From positions 1 through 64,000 of the forward strand of contig JANQEE010000034.1 in the NCBI GenBank assembly GCA_028278525.1: a stretch of 64,000 nt of DNA, written 5' to 3'. This document shows, in pieces, positions 8,590 to 17,175 of the stretch (the first letter of the stretch is position 1; each line of letters begins with the position of its first letter). This stretch comes from Minwuiaceae bacterium. GTDB taxonomy: Bacteria > Pseudomonadota > Alphaproteobacteria > Minwuiales > Minwuiaceae. Position numbers and translations under genes: made by a program. A model generated the notes under the pieces. That model saw only the letters and a list, made by a program, of their open reading frames with translations, was not told the DNA's origin and did not search any database.

Positions 8590-9909
8590 TTAGTCGTTCG
8601 CGTTACCGATCGCTTCCAGCATTGCGTCGATTCGATAGAATTTCAACCGCGGTGCCGGGGGCGGCGCATTGGCTTCCTCCGCCGCCTCGATGGACAGCCA
8701 TTCGTCGAAGCTGACAGGCCGAAGGTCGCGCTCGCGCAGCAATACTTCGAACGCCTCCCGCCCCGGTTTCGCACCCTTCGCAAAGTCAGCCAGTATGTGC
8801 CCGGCGACCGCCACGCCGTCCGGCCGGTTGGTCGCGATTACCCCGGTCGGGCCGCGCTTGACCCAGCCGACCGCATAGAGCCCGTCCTCGACACGACCGT
8901 CCTCATTCGGAACGATGCCACGCTTGACGTCGAACGGCGCGCCCTCTATCGGCGCCGCCTGATAGCCGATAGCAGGTAGCACCAAACCGCACTCGATCTC
9001 GAAAAACTCACCGGTGCCGACGGCCCGGCCCCCTTCCACCTTGGTCCGCTCAAGGCGCAGACCCTCGACCCGGTCGCCGCCCAGGATCTCGACCGGCGCG
9101 GCGTAGAATTCGAAATGCACCCGCTTCGGTTTTTCTTCCGACTTGCGTTCTGCGAATTCGCGCAACGTCGCGATGTTGCGCTCTTTCAAACGGCGATCTC
9201 GATCCGAAAGCCCCGGGTAGTCGCTGGCGTCGTCCGGCAACAACGATCCGTCGATCTGCGGGACGCAGGTCTCCAGCTTGCCCATCTCGCGCAATTCGAC
9301 ATTGGTGAATTTCGCATCCACCGGCCCGCGCCGACCGAACATATAAACATCGGTAATCGGTGCCGCTTGGATCGCCTTCGCGGCATAGTCGGGCAGGTCG
9401 GACGTCGCCATTTCTTCCGGGGTCTTGACCAGAACCCGCGCCACGTCGATCGCGACGTTGCCGTTGCCGATGACGGCGACCGCCTTGGTGTCTAGGTCCG
9501 GGTTCAGGTCGCAGAAGCCGGGATGGCCGTTATACCAGCCGACGAACTCGGCGGAACCGAAGACGCCCGTCTTGTCCTCGCCGGGAATGCCCAGCGCGCG
9601 GTCATGCGGCGAACCGACGGCAAGCACCACGGCGTCGTAGCATTCGCGCAGTTCCGCCAGGGAAACGTCCCGCCCGACCTTGATATTTCCGTAGTAGCGA
9701 ACGGCCTCGTTCATCGCCGTGCGGGCGAAATTGCGCGACACTTTCTTGGTTGTCTGGTGGTCCGGCGCCACGCCGGCGCGGATCAAACCGTAGGGTGTCG
9801 GCAGCCAGTCGATGATGTCGACGGCAACGTCGTCGTCCGATTTCACGAGCGCTTCGGCGGTGTAGAATCCTGCGGGACCGGCCCCAACGACAGCAACGCT
9901 AATCGGCAT
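8590..9909 (-). CDS. Adrenodoxin-type ferredoxin--NADP+ reductase
   Basis: This flavoprotein of 439 residues exchanges electrons between ferredoxin and NADP(H). It starts with an FAD Rossmann motif (SVAVVGAGPAGFYTAEAL), has the NADP fold at VAVIGNGNVAIDVARVL, FGRRGPVDAKFTNVELREMG in between, and the C-terminal GWVKRGPTGVIATNRPDG that closes over FAD. This pattern is that of adrenodoxin reductase/FprA, not plant-type FNR. It lies 40 bases downstream of korB on the same strand. In this setting it most likely reoxidises the ferredoxin reduced by KorAB, giving NADPH. Confidence 0.9.
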   Translation of the reverse strand: MPISVAVVGAGPAGFYTAEALVKSDDDVAVDIIDWLPTPYGLIRAGVAPDHQTTKKVSRNFARTAMNEAVRYYGNIKVGRDVSLAELRECYDAVVLAVGSPHDRALGIPGEDKTGVFGSAEFVGWYNGHPGFCDLNPDLDTKAVAVIGNGNVAIDVARVLVKTPEEMATSDLPDYAAKAIQAAPITDVYMFGRRGPVDAKFTNVELREMGKLETCVPQIDGSLLPDDASDYPGLSDRDRRLKERNIATLREFAERKSEEKPKRVHFEFYAAPVEILGGDRVEGLRLERTKVEGGRAVGTGEFFEIECGLVLPAIGYQAAPIEGAPFDVKRGIVPNEDGRVEDGLYAVGWVKRGPTGVIATNRPDGVAVAGHILADFAKGAKPGREAFEVLLRERDLRPVSFDEWLSIEAAEEANAPPPAPRLKFYRIDAMLEAIGNAND

Positions 9910-9949
9910 TTATCCGTCTGCCTAATTCAACCAACATCGACGCCGCGGC

Positions 9950-10978
9950 TTAAGCGGACACGGTCCAGGTGTAGCCGCGGCGTAGCAGGTCGTTCAGCGC
10001 CGCCGGCGGAGTCTTGGCCTTGGCATCGTCGATCTGCGAGACCACGCCCTGCTCGTAAGTATCGGCCGGATCGCAGTACAGCACGCCGAGCGCGACCGGA
10101 AATTCGGGGCGCGGCATATCCGTCAGCATGGTCGCCAGCATACGGTTGGTTTCGTCGTGCACCATAATATCGCTCTCGCCGATACCGTCCTCGCCGATCG
10201 TCGCCACTTCCAGTTCCAGGGCGCCGGGCTTGAGGCGGAGGCCGCGGTTTCGATCCTTGCCGAAGATCAACGGTTTGCCGTGCTCGACATGGATCTGGGT
10301 GTCATCGGCGGACTTGCGGTCGGTGAAATCGTCGAACACACCGTCATTGTAGACAATACAGTTCTGGAATATTTCGACGAACGACATGCCGCGATGGGCA
10401 TGCGCGCGCTCCAGCACGCCGGGCAGCACCTTCTGCTGTGTGTCGATGCCGCGCGCCACGAACCGGGCGCCCGCGCCAAGTGCGAAATGCGTCGCCGAGA
10501 TCGGGTTCTCGACCGAGCCCATCGGGGTCGACGGGGACCGGGTTCCGACCTTCGAGGTCGGCGAGTACTGACCTTTGGTCAGGCCGTAGATCTCGTTGTT
10601 GAACAACAGGAACTGCAAATCGACATTGCGCCGGATGCAGTGCAGCAGGTGGTTACCGCCGATCGACATCGCGTCGCCATCGCCGGACACGACCCAGACG
10701 TCCAGGTCCGGATTGGCCAGCTTGACGCCCGTGGCGATAGCCGGCGCGCGGCCGTGGATCGTATGGAAGCCATAGGTCGACATGTAGTACGGAAACCGTG
10801 CCGCGCAGCCGATGCCGGAAATGAATACGGTGTTTTCCTTGGTCGCACCAAGATCGGCCAAGGCCTTATGCACGGACTTGATGATCGCGTAGTCGCCGCA
10901 ACCGGGGCACCAGCGCAACTCCTGATCGGACGCGAAGTCCTTCGGGGTCAGTTTTTCGATGACCGTGGGCGCGTTCAT
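9950..10978 (-). CDS. korB: 2-oxoacid:ferredoxin oxidoreductase beta subunit (KorB)
   Basis: The beta subunit, 342 residues, binds thiamine diphosphate. The motif CPGCGDYAI lies at about residues 24-32, GIGCAARFPYYM follows, and GDGDAMSIGGNHLLHCIRRN is the TPP-Mg site, closed by NNEIYGLTKGQ. With KorA it oxidatively decarboxylates 2-oxoglutarate (or another 2-oxoacid) to the acyl-CoA while reducing ferredoxin. The ATG comes one base after the korA stop (TGACATG), so the subunits are co-translated. No 4Fe-4S ferredoxin domain is seen inside the protein, as usual in the two-subunit type. Confidence 0.93.
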   Translation of the reverse strand: MNAPTVIEKLTPKDFASDQELRWCPGCGDYAIIKSVHKALADLGATKENTVFISGIGCAARFPYYMSTYGFHTIHGRAPAIATGVKLANPDLDVWVVSGDGDAMSIGGNHLLHCIRRNVDLQFLLFNNEIYGLTKGQYSPTSKVGTRSPSTPMGSVENPISATHFALGAGARFVARGIDTQQKVLPGVLERAHAHRGMSFVEIFQNCIVYNDGVFDDFTDRKSADDTQIHVEHGKPLIFGKDRNRGLRLKPGALELEVATIGEDGIGESDIMVHDETNRMLATMLTDMPRPEFPVALGVLYCDPADTYEQGVVSQIDDAKAKTPPAALNDLLRRGYTWTVSA

Positions 10979-10979
10979 G

Positions 10980-12851
10980 TCACTTCTCCAACCGGTCGCG
11001 GATCGCGTCTTCGATCTCCGCGATGGTGAACGGCTTGCCGTTCACTTTGTTCAGGCCTTCCGCCGGCACCAGGTATTCGCTACGCAGCACAGTACGCAGC
11101 TGGCCGGTGTTCATTTCAGGAACCAGTACCTGCTCGAAGCCGGACAGCAGGTCCCCCAGATTGCGCGGCATCGGCCAGAGATGGCGCAAATGAATATGGG
11201 CGACGTCCAGGCCGTCGGCGCAGGCGTTCGCCACGGCGCCGCTGATCGGGCCGTAGGTCGAGCCCCACCCGACCACCGCGAGCCGCCCGCTTGCCGAGCC
11301 CTGATCGACGGTCTGTTCAGGAATATCGTCGGCGATCCGCGCGATTTTCTCGGCGCGGACATCGGTCATCTTCTGGTGGTTGTCCGGGTCGTAGGAGATG
11401 TTGCCGGAATCGTAGTCCTTCTCGATCCCGCCGATGCGATGCTCCAGCCCTGGCGTTCCGGGAACGGCCCAGGCCCGCGCCAGCGTCTTTTCGTCGCGCA
11501 GGAACGGATGGAAGCCTTCCGGGTCGGTCCGGAACTCGGCCGGGAACGGCGCGAAGTCATCCATACTGGGGATCAGCCAGGGCTCCGACGCGTTGGCGAT
11601 GTAGCCGTCGGTCAGCACGATCACCGGCGTCATGTATTTGACGGCGATCCGTACCGCTTCGATGCCGACGTCGAAGCAGTCGCCCGGCGACCGCGCGGCG
11701 ACGACCGCCAGCGGACTGTCGGCGTTGCGGCCGAACACGGCCTGATACAGATCCGACTGCTCGGTCTTGGTCGGCATCCCGGTCGACGGGCCGGCGCGCT
11801 GGGAATTGACCAGCACCAACGGCAGCTCGACACCGATGGCCAGGCCAAGCGCTTCCGTCTTCAGGGCGACGCCCGGCCCGGAGCTGGACGTCATGCCGAG
11901 CTGTCCGGCGTAGGACGCGCCGATCGCGGCGCAGATCGCGGCGATCTCATCCTCGGCCTGGAACGTGGTGACGTCGTACTGCTTCAGGGTCGACAGAATA
12001 TGGAGCAACGTAGAAGCCGGCGTAATCGGATACGAGCCAAAGAACAGCTTCAGGCCGGCAAGCTGCGAGCCGGCCAGCAGGCCCCAGGACATCGCTTCGG
12101 CGCCGCTGACATTGCGGTAGACGCCCGGCGCGATCTCCGCCGCCCCTACCGTGAAGCCGGCGAAGTCGTCCATCTCGACCGTTTCGCCATAAGCATGGCC
12201 GGCATTGAGCGCGGCGATGTTGGCCTGGGCGAGTTCCGGCCGTTTGGCGAACTTCTGGTTCAGCCAATCGATCGTTACCTGGCGGTCACGGTTATAGACC
12301 CAATAAATCAGGCCGAGCGTCCACAGGTTCTTGCAGCGCAGCCCTTCCTTGTTGGTCAGGCCGAACGGCTTCACCGCCTCCAGCGTCAGCTTGGAGATGT
12401 CGATCTCGATGACCTTGAACTTGTCCAGGGTGCCGTCACCGAGCGGGTTTTCCGAAAAGCCCGCCTTGGCCAAATTGCGCTCGCTGAACGTCGATACGTC
12501 GGTAATGATCAGCCCGCCCGGCTTCAGTTCGCTGATATTGACCTTCAGCGCGGCCGGATTGAGCGCGATCAGCACATCCGGCCGGTCGCCCGAGGTGAGG
12601 ATCCCGCGCGAGCCGAAATTGATCTGGAACGCGGAGACGCCGAACGTGGTGCCGACCGGCGCTCGGATCTCCGCCGGGAAGTCCGGAAAGGTGGCAAGGT
12701 CGTTGCCGGCGACAGCTGTCGCCTGGGTAAACTGTCCGCCGGTGAGCTGGATGCCGTCGCCGGAATCACCGGCAAAACGGACAACAACGGACTCTAGATC
12801 ACGGCGTGCGGGCTTGACCGGGTCAAGCTTGACTGCGGTGCTGGTGGCCAT
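10980..12851 (-). CDS. korA: 2-oxoacid:ferredoxin oxidoreductase alpha subunit (KorA, gamma-alpha fusion)
   Basis: This subunit, 623 residues, is a fusion. The N-terminal ~200 residues are the gamma domain (VVVRFAGDSGDGIQLTGGQF), and the rest is the pyrimidine-binding alpha domain (SGAEAMSWGLLAGSQLAG, GSYPITPASTLLHIL). The fused arrangement is typical of 2-oxoglutarate-type KorA of aerobes. It is the first gene of a korA-korB-ferredoxin reductase operon, with a GAAGAA-type ribosome site upstream of ATG 12851. Exact substrate, 2-oxoglutarate versus pyruvate or branched-chain 2-oxoacids, cannot be settled by eye, but the fusion and length favour 2-oxoglutarate. Confidence 0.92.
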   Translation of the reverse strand: MATSTAVKLDPVKPARRDLESVVVRFAGDSGDGIQLTGGQFTQATAVAGNDLATFPDFPAEIRAPVGTTFGVSAFQINFGSRGILTSGDRPDVLIALNPAALKVNISELKPGGLIITDVSTFSERNLAKAGFSENPLGDGTLDKFKVIEIDISKLTLEAVKPFGLTNKEGLRCKNLWTLGLIYWVYNRDRQVTIDWLNQKFAKRPELAQANIAALNAGHAYGETVEMDDFAGFTVGAAEIAPGVYRNVSGAEAMSWGLLAGSQLAGLKLFFGSYPITPASTLLHILSTLKQYDVTTFQAEDEIAAICAAIGASYAGQLGMTSSSGPGVALKTEALGLAIGVELPLVLVNSQRAGPSTGMPTKTEQSDLYQAVFGRNADSPLAVVAARSPGDCFDVGIEAVRIAVKYMTPVIVLTDGYIANASEPWLIPSMDDFAPFPAEFRTDPEGFHPFLRDEKTLARAWAVPGTPGLEHRIGGIEKDYDSGNISYDPDNHQKMTDVRAEKIARIADDIPEQTVDQGSASGRLAVVGWGSTYGPISGAVANACADGLDVAHIHLRHLWPMPRNLGDLLSGFEQVLVPEMNTGQLRTVLRSEYLVPAEGLNKVNGKPFTIAEIEDAIRDRLEK

Positions 12852-13212
12852 AGCGTTTCTTCAGGGTTGTTTTTACTTCAGTCCATACTGTCGACGCGTG
12901 CCCGAAAGCCAGATCAGGTCGTATTTTGACGCGCATCTTACCAATATATCGCCGGTCTGCGAACAGTGCGCTGTCACTATCACGAAATATTTGGCGTTGA
13001 CCACAGGCCGCGGCGAATTTTCTTAAACGACATATTGCGCGGCCAATCTTCGGGGCAACCCGCCGACGATGCATAACTGACCTCAACGCCGTGCAGGCGC
13101 CGCGCCCAGGCCCAACAACGGCTCCGGGTTTTTCGGTATTATTTATTCAATTCAATATAATAGAACTCTTTTTTAATCTAATCAATGAGAAACAATGATC
13201 CTGCGGCGGCGC
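12852..13212. other. Intergenic region upstream of korA
   Basis: No convincing gene is present. The korA promoter must lie in the korA-proximal part, but no clear -35/-10 pair or regulator box could be picked out. The stretch 13135-13195 is strikingly AT-rich compared with the surroundings. No terminator hairpin was recognised. Confidence 0.4.
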
Positions 13213-13764
13213 TCACAGCACCTCGCTGTCCAACTCACGGCCGCGCTCGATCAGCGCGAGGGCGCCGTCCACGACCTCCAGAACCGTGACCGAACAGTTG
13301 CCGGGACGAAAGCCGACGACGCGGTCGTCGCCAATCGCCGCGCCGACGGCGGCGTTGATGGCAATGAAGTGGCTGACCATCACGGCGTCCTGCCGCATGC
13401 CGCACAGAGCGGCGACGACCCCGTCCCGCCAGGCTCTGAGGCCTGCCGCCTGGTTAGCCCAGGAATCCGCCATGACGCGGTTCAGCCAAGCCCGGCGCTC
13501 GGCCAAATCCTCGGTCGGCGACGGCACTTCGGCGATCCGGGGCTCGATCGCCGCGGTGGCGGACCAGAGATCCTCCAGCGCCGCCGCGGTCTCCCGGGCC
13601 CGCTTGAGCGGGCTGGATACCAACGGCAACGGCCCGTGCGGCGCCAGGGCGGCGGCCATGTCCCGCGCCTGCCCGCGGCCGGTATCGTCCAGACCGGGAT
13701 CGTGGTCCTGATCCCAGCCCGCCGCCGCCTTGCCGTGCCTAACCAGATAAAGCCGAACGCTCAC
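13213..13764 (-). CDS. SixA-like histidine phosphatase
   Basis: The protein, 183 residues, belongs to the phosphoglycerate-mutase-like histidine phosphatases. The phospho-accepting RHGKA is at residues 9-13, followed by DPGLDDTGRGQA, the Arg-containing SSPLKRARETA and the second His in VSHFIAIN. The start was set at GTG 13764, where a GGGAG ribosome site precedes VSVRLYLVRHG; a longer reading from 13854 adds 30 residues of no family resemblance. Members of this class dephosphorylate phospho-His of Hpt domains or small substrates. An Hpt protein is encoded 5.3 kb away, but no direct link is shown. Confidence 0.82.
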   Translation of the reverse strand: MSVRLYLVRHGKAAAGWDQDHDPGLDDTGRGQARDMAAALAPHGPLPLVSSPLKRARETAAALEDLWSATAAIEPRIAEVPSPTEDLAERRAWLNRVMADSWANQAAGLRAWRDGVVAALCGMRQDAVMVSHFIAINAAVGAAIGDDRVVGFRPGNCSVTVLEVVDGALALIERGRELDSEVL

Positions 13765-13861
13765 GACCGCACACTCCCGTCCCGGCGGCACCAAGGGGCG
13801 CCGATTTCGATAATCCGTGGTGGGATAGTATTGCCGTGGGCGAGCCTGCGACAAGCCGCGG

Positions 13862-14686
13862 CTAGATCAACTTGATGACCATGTTCTCGCGGACGACCAA
13901 ATTGCCGGACCAGGCCTCGGCCGCTTCCTTCTCCAGCCGTTCCATGAACGGATCCTCGTGATCCGGATCGTGATGGAAGATCGCCAGCTGCTTGACGTTG
14001 GCGGCGCGGCAAAGCCGCATGCCTTCCTGCCAGGTCGAATGCCCCCAACTCACCTTGGCCGGGAACTCATCGTCGGTATAGGTGCAGTCGTAGATCACCA
14101 GATCGGCCCCGTCTATCAGGCCGAGGATGTTTTCGTCCGGCTTGCCGGGCTCATGTTCAGTGTCGGTCACATAGCAAACGGACTTGCCGCGGTAGTTGAT
14201 CCGATAGCCGGTGGCGCCGTCGGGATGGTTCAGCGGTGTCGTTTTGATCGCGATCTGGCTGTCCAGTTTGAAGCAGTCGCCCGCGACAAAATCCTCGAAC
14301 TCCATCGTCGCCGTCATGATGTCCAGAGGCACGGGAAAGACCGGTTGCGCCATCTGCGCCGACAGGACCTCGCGAATGCCGCCGACCCGCCCCAGATGGC
14401 CGGCCATGACGGTGAAATGGTTCTCTTCCTGAAAGGCCGGCGAGAAGAACGGGAAGCCGTTGATGTGGTCCCAGTGGGTGTGAGACATCAACAGGTGGGC
14501 CTTGGTGACCCCCTTGCGCTGAAACCAATGCCCGAGATTTCTGATGCCCGTGCCGGCGTCCAGAATCACCCGACGGCCGCCCATCGAGATTTCGATGCAG
14601 CTTGTGTTACCGCCATAGACCATATGGCGTGGGCCAGGCGTTGCGATACTGCCGCGTACGCCCCAGAATTTTACTTTGAAGCTCAT
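13862..14686 (-). CDS. Metallo-beta-lactamase-fold metal hydrolase
   Basis: This 274-residue protein starts at ATG 14686 (MSFKVKFWGVRGSIATPGP). That opening (FWGVRGS) is typical of the RNase Z-like/PhnP-like branch. The zinc ligands are visible: SHTHWDH (residues 68-74), the later CYVTDTEHEPG, and FHHDPDHED near the C-terminus. Some relatives cleave cyclic nucleotides or phosphodiesters; the substrate here is unknown. The 14-bp palindrome at 14769 lies about 80 bases upstream. It is transcribed in the same direction as the SixA-like gene. Confidence 0.82.
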   Translation of the reverse strand: MSFKVKFWGVRGSIATPGPRHMVYGGNTSCIEISMGGRRVILDAGTGIRNLGHWFQRKGVTKAHLLMSHTHWDHINGFPFFSPAFQEENHFTVMAGHLGRVGGIREVLSAQMAQPVFPVPLDIMTATMEFEDFVAGDCFKLDSQIAIKTTPLNHPDGATGYRINYRGKSVCYVTDTEHEPGKPDENILGLIDGADLVIYDCTYTDDEFPAKVSWGHSTWQEGMRLCRAANVKQLAIFHHDPDHEDPFMERLEKEAAEAWSGNLVVRENMVIKLI

Positions 14687-14768
14687 TGCCGCCAGTTCCG
14701 CAAAACGCCACGCGGGCACAGACTCCGCCTCATCATTTTATTAGATAAGGCGCACGACAATCAGGTAA

Positions 14769-14782
14769 GTGACGTACGTCAC
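14769..14782. promoter_or_regulatory. Perfect palindrome GTGACGTACGTCAC
   Basis: This 14-bp sequence is its own reverse complement and sits 83 bases upstream of the metal-hydrolase start, in the only gap between that gene and the M20 gene. It looks like a dimeric operator. The binding protein is not identifiable. Confidence 0.4.
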
Positions 14783-14856
14783 AAACTCATTGGAATTTTT
14801 TCAATTTTAAACTGGTTAACAAGAAATTACGGCCCCTTGCCGTCCGGCCAACGGGC

Positions 14857-16029
14857 TTATGCCGCCGGCAGCACCGTCCGCACCAGTTCGGCCCAATAGC
14901 TCGCCCCCACGGGCAGGATTTCGTCGTTAAAATCGTAGTTGGGGTTATGGACCATGCAGCCGCCCGTCTCTCCGGTGCCGTTGCCGACGAAGACATAGCA
15001 GCCCGGCTTCTCCATCAGCATCCAGCCGAAGTCTTCGGACCCCATGACCGGCGTGACATTCGGGTCGACGTTGTCCTGCCCGACCACGTTGGCGGCCGCC
15101 GCCATGGCAACTCCGGTCTCGTCCGCGGTGTTGATTGTCGGCGGATAGCGCCGTTCGTAGGTGAATTCACCGACCAACCCGTGCGCACCGCAGATGCCTT
15201 CGGCAATCCGCCGCATCGATTCCTCGATCAGCACCTGCATCTCCGGCCGGAACGCGCGGGCGGTGCCCTGCAGCTCGACATGCTCCGGAATGACGTTGGT
15301 GGTATCGCCGCCGTGGATCATGGTCACGCTGATCACCGCGGACTCGATCGGGTCGGCGCGGCGGCTGACGATGCTCTGCCAGGCGCCGACGACCTCGGCG
15401 GCCACCACCACCGGATCGGCGGCCAGATGCGGCATCGCGCCGTGCCCGCCGACGCCCTTCACCTTGAGATGGAAGAAGTCGGCCGAGGCCATCTGCGGCC
15501 CGACCCGCGCGGCGATCTTGCCGGTCTCGATCCCCGGCATGTTGTGCATGCCGAACACCGCCTCCACCGGAAACAGCTCGAACAGTCCGTCCTGCACCAT
15601 CACCCGGCCGCCGGCTTCGTTCTCCTCGGCCGGCTGGAAGATGAAATGTACCGTGCCGTCGAAGTCGCGCGCCTCGGACAGGTACTTGGCCGCGCCCAGC
15701 AGCATGGTGGTGTGGCCGTCGTGGCCGCAGGCATGCATCTTGCCGTCGTTGACGGAGCGGTGGTCGAAATCGTTCAGCTCGGTGATGTGCAGGGCGTCCA
15801 TGTCGGCACGCAAACCGATCGCCCGGTTTCCGGTGCCGGCCTTCAGCGTGCCGACCACGCCGGTCTTGGCCAACCCGCGATGCACCTCGATGCCGAACTG
15901 CTCCAGCTTCTCGGCCACGAAATCCGACGTCCGGAATTCCTCGAATGCCGTCTCCGGGTGGCGATGAAGGTCGCGCCGCCAGTCGGTCATTTCTTGATGG
16001 AACGCTGAGATCCGATTGACGATCGGCAT
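14857..16029 (-). CDS. M20D amidohydrolase (hippurate hydrolase-like)
   Basis: The enzyme, 390 residues, has all features of M20D metallopeptidases, which cleave N-acyl amino acids such as hippurate or N-acetyl substrates. These are RDLHRHPETAFEEF, RADMDALHI, the metal-binding HACGHDGHTTMLLGAAKYL, FQPAEENEAGG, and GSEDFGWML near the C-terminus. ATG 16029 is preceded by GGAAGGA and gives MPIVNRISAF; a start 13 codons upstream was rejected for lack of homology and ribosome site. Hippurate cleavage would yield benzoate, the substrate of the box locus at 48-56 kb, but that connection is only suggestive. Confidence 0.88.
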   Translation of the reverse strand: MPIVNRISAFHQEMTDWRRDLHRHPETAFEEFRTSDFVAEKLEQFGIEVHRGLAKTGVVGTLKAGTGNRAIGLRADMDALHITELNDFDHRSVNDGKMHACGHDGHTTMLLGAAKYLSEARDFDGTVHFIFQPAEENEAGGRVMVQDGLFELFPVEAVFGMHNMPGIETGKIAARVGPQMASADFFHLKVKGVGGHGAMPHLAADPVVVAAEVVGAWQSIVSRRADPIESAVISVTMIHGGDTTNVIPEHVELQGTARAFRPEMQVLIEESMRRIAEGICGAHGLVGEFTYERRYPPTINTADETGVAMAAAANVVGQDNVDPNVTPVMGSEDFGWMLMEKPGCYVFVGNGTGETGGCMVHNPNYDFNDEILPVGASYWAELVRTVLPAA

Positions 16030-16176
16030 GATGAATCCTTCCCGCTGAACACTTACCCAATGCGGCAAGGCAACGCCGAACCGCTTATTCGGCGCATAAG
16101 GTATCCTGGCGGGCAGACCCTGTCCACGCGGGCCCGAGAACTTTGTCGGGGAAATACTCTCGACTTCCGGGTGGCG

Positions 16177-16206
16177 AAAAAAGAGCGGGCCGGCGAGGCC
16201 GGCCCG
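16177..16206 (-). terminator. Rho-independent terminator of the usp gene
   Basis: A nine-base-pair GC stem (16186-16194 with 16198-16206) encloses the loop GAG. On the minus strand it is followed, after CTC, by six T residues (16182-16177). It lies about 40 bases beyond the stop of the universal stress gene. No T-run follows the hairpin on the plus strand, so it acts on minus-strand transcripts. Confidence 0.85.
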
Positions 16207-16243
16207 AAGTCATGGGGGAGACTATTACGAAGCGGGCACCGCG

Positions 16244-17068
16244 TCAGTGCGACATCAGGACCGGCACCGTCATATGCTGGAGGATATGGCGAGTCGCGCC
16301 GCCGAGCGCGATCTCACGAATCCGGCTGTGGCCGTAGGCGCCCATTACCAGCATGTCGGCGCCATAGTCGGAAACCGCGTCCAGAAGGGCGTCGCCGATC
16401 GGGATATCCGGCGCCACGGTGTACTCGACGCGCGGCTTGATGCCGTGACGGGACAAATGGGTCGCGATATCCGCGCCGGGAATATGCTGCGCACTCGGCA
16501 TGTCGACGCCAAAGATCGTCACCTCGCCCGCCTGCTGCAGGAACGGCAGGGCGTCGTGCACGGCGCGCGCGGCCTCCCGCGTGCCGTTCCAGGCAACCAG
16601 CACCGATTTGCCGACTTTCGAATAGTCGCCGATATAGGGCGTCACCAAAATCGGCCGGCCGGCGGACAAGACCAACTCATCCGGCAGCCCTTCGGTGCCG
16701 GCGACGCGCTCTTTATCCGGCGCCGTCTGGCCGACCACGGCCAGGTCGGCATAGTGGGCATGGAACGAAACGATGTCATGCGGCATGCCCTCCGACTGGC
16801 GCCATTCGAACGCGACGCCGGCCGCTTCCGCCTTCGGCTGGAAGACCGATTTGGCTTCGCCGGCGGCCTCCGCGGCCTCTTGCGAATAGCGTTCCAGCAG
16901 TTCGGGCGGGACATAGCCCATTACGTAGGCCGGCAATTGCGGCGGCATGATCGTGTAAAGGGCGATCAGGCGTGCGTTGTGCGAAGCGGCCAGGTTAAGC
17001 GCCGTCTCCGTCCGCGCATCGTTTCGCGGATCCTGGGTAAGATGCAGTAGGATCGACGTGATGGCCAT
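16244..17068 (-). CDS. Universal stress protein, tandem UspA domains
   Basis: This protein of 274 residues carries two UspA-like domains. The second ends with the nucleotide-binding pattern MGAYGHSRIREIALGGATRH (G-x2-G-x9-G-[AT]) and LQHMTVPVLMSH. The first domain (residues 1-145) has a degenerate version, VVGQTAPDKERVAGTEGLPD. Such proteins bind ATP and are induced by oxygen limitation or other stress. The gene stands alone, with its own terminator downstream and an FNR/FixK-like dyad upstream at 17140, which suggests oxygen-responsive expression. Confidence 0.9.
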   Translation of the reverse strand: MAITSILLHLTQDPRNDARTETALNLAASHNARLIALYTIMPPQLPAYVMGYVPPELLERYSQEAAEAAGEAKSVFQPKAEAAGVAFEWRQSEGMPHDIVSFHAHYADLAVVGQTAPDKERVAGTEGLPDELVLSAGRPILVTPYIGDYSKVGKSVLVAWNGTREAARAVHDALPFLQQAGEVTIFGVDMPSAQHIPGADIATHLSRHGIKPRVEYTVAPDIPIGDALLDAVSDYGADMLVMGAYGHSRIREIALGGATRHILQHMTVPVLMSH

Positions 17069-17139
17069 TTGTTATTCCTTCCCACACTGCTGATGCTGTT
17101 TTGACGGCATCAGTTTTTGGGAAAGGGGCGGGACACACA

Positions 17140-17153
17140 TTGACCTGTGTCAA
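17140..17153. promoter_or_regulatory. FNR/FixK-type site upstream of usp
   Basis: TTGAC-N4-GTCAA is a perfect dyad and differs from the FNR/FixK consensus TTGAT-N4-ATCAA only at the inner symmetric pair. It lies about 72 bases upstream of the usp start. Usp genes are frequent targets of FNR-family regulators in alphaproteobacteria. It is also about 13 bases inside the upstream side of the end of the ABC transporter operon, so usp is the likely target. Confidence 0.55.
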
Positions 17154-17175
17154 CCGGCCTTCTAGGAATTGGTGC

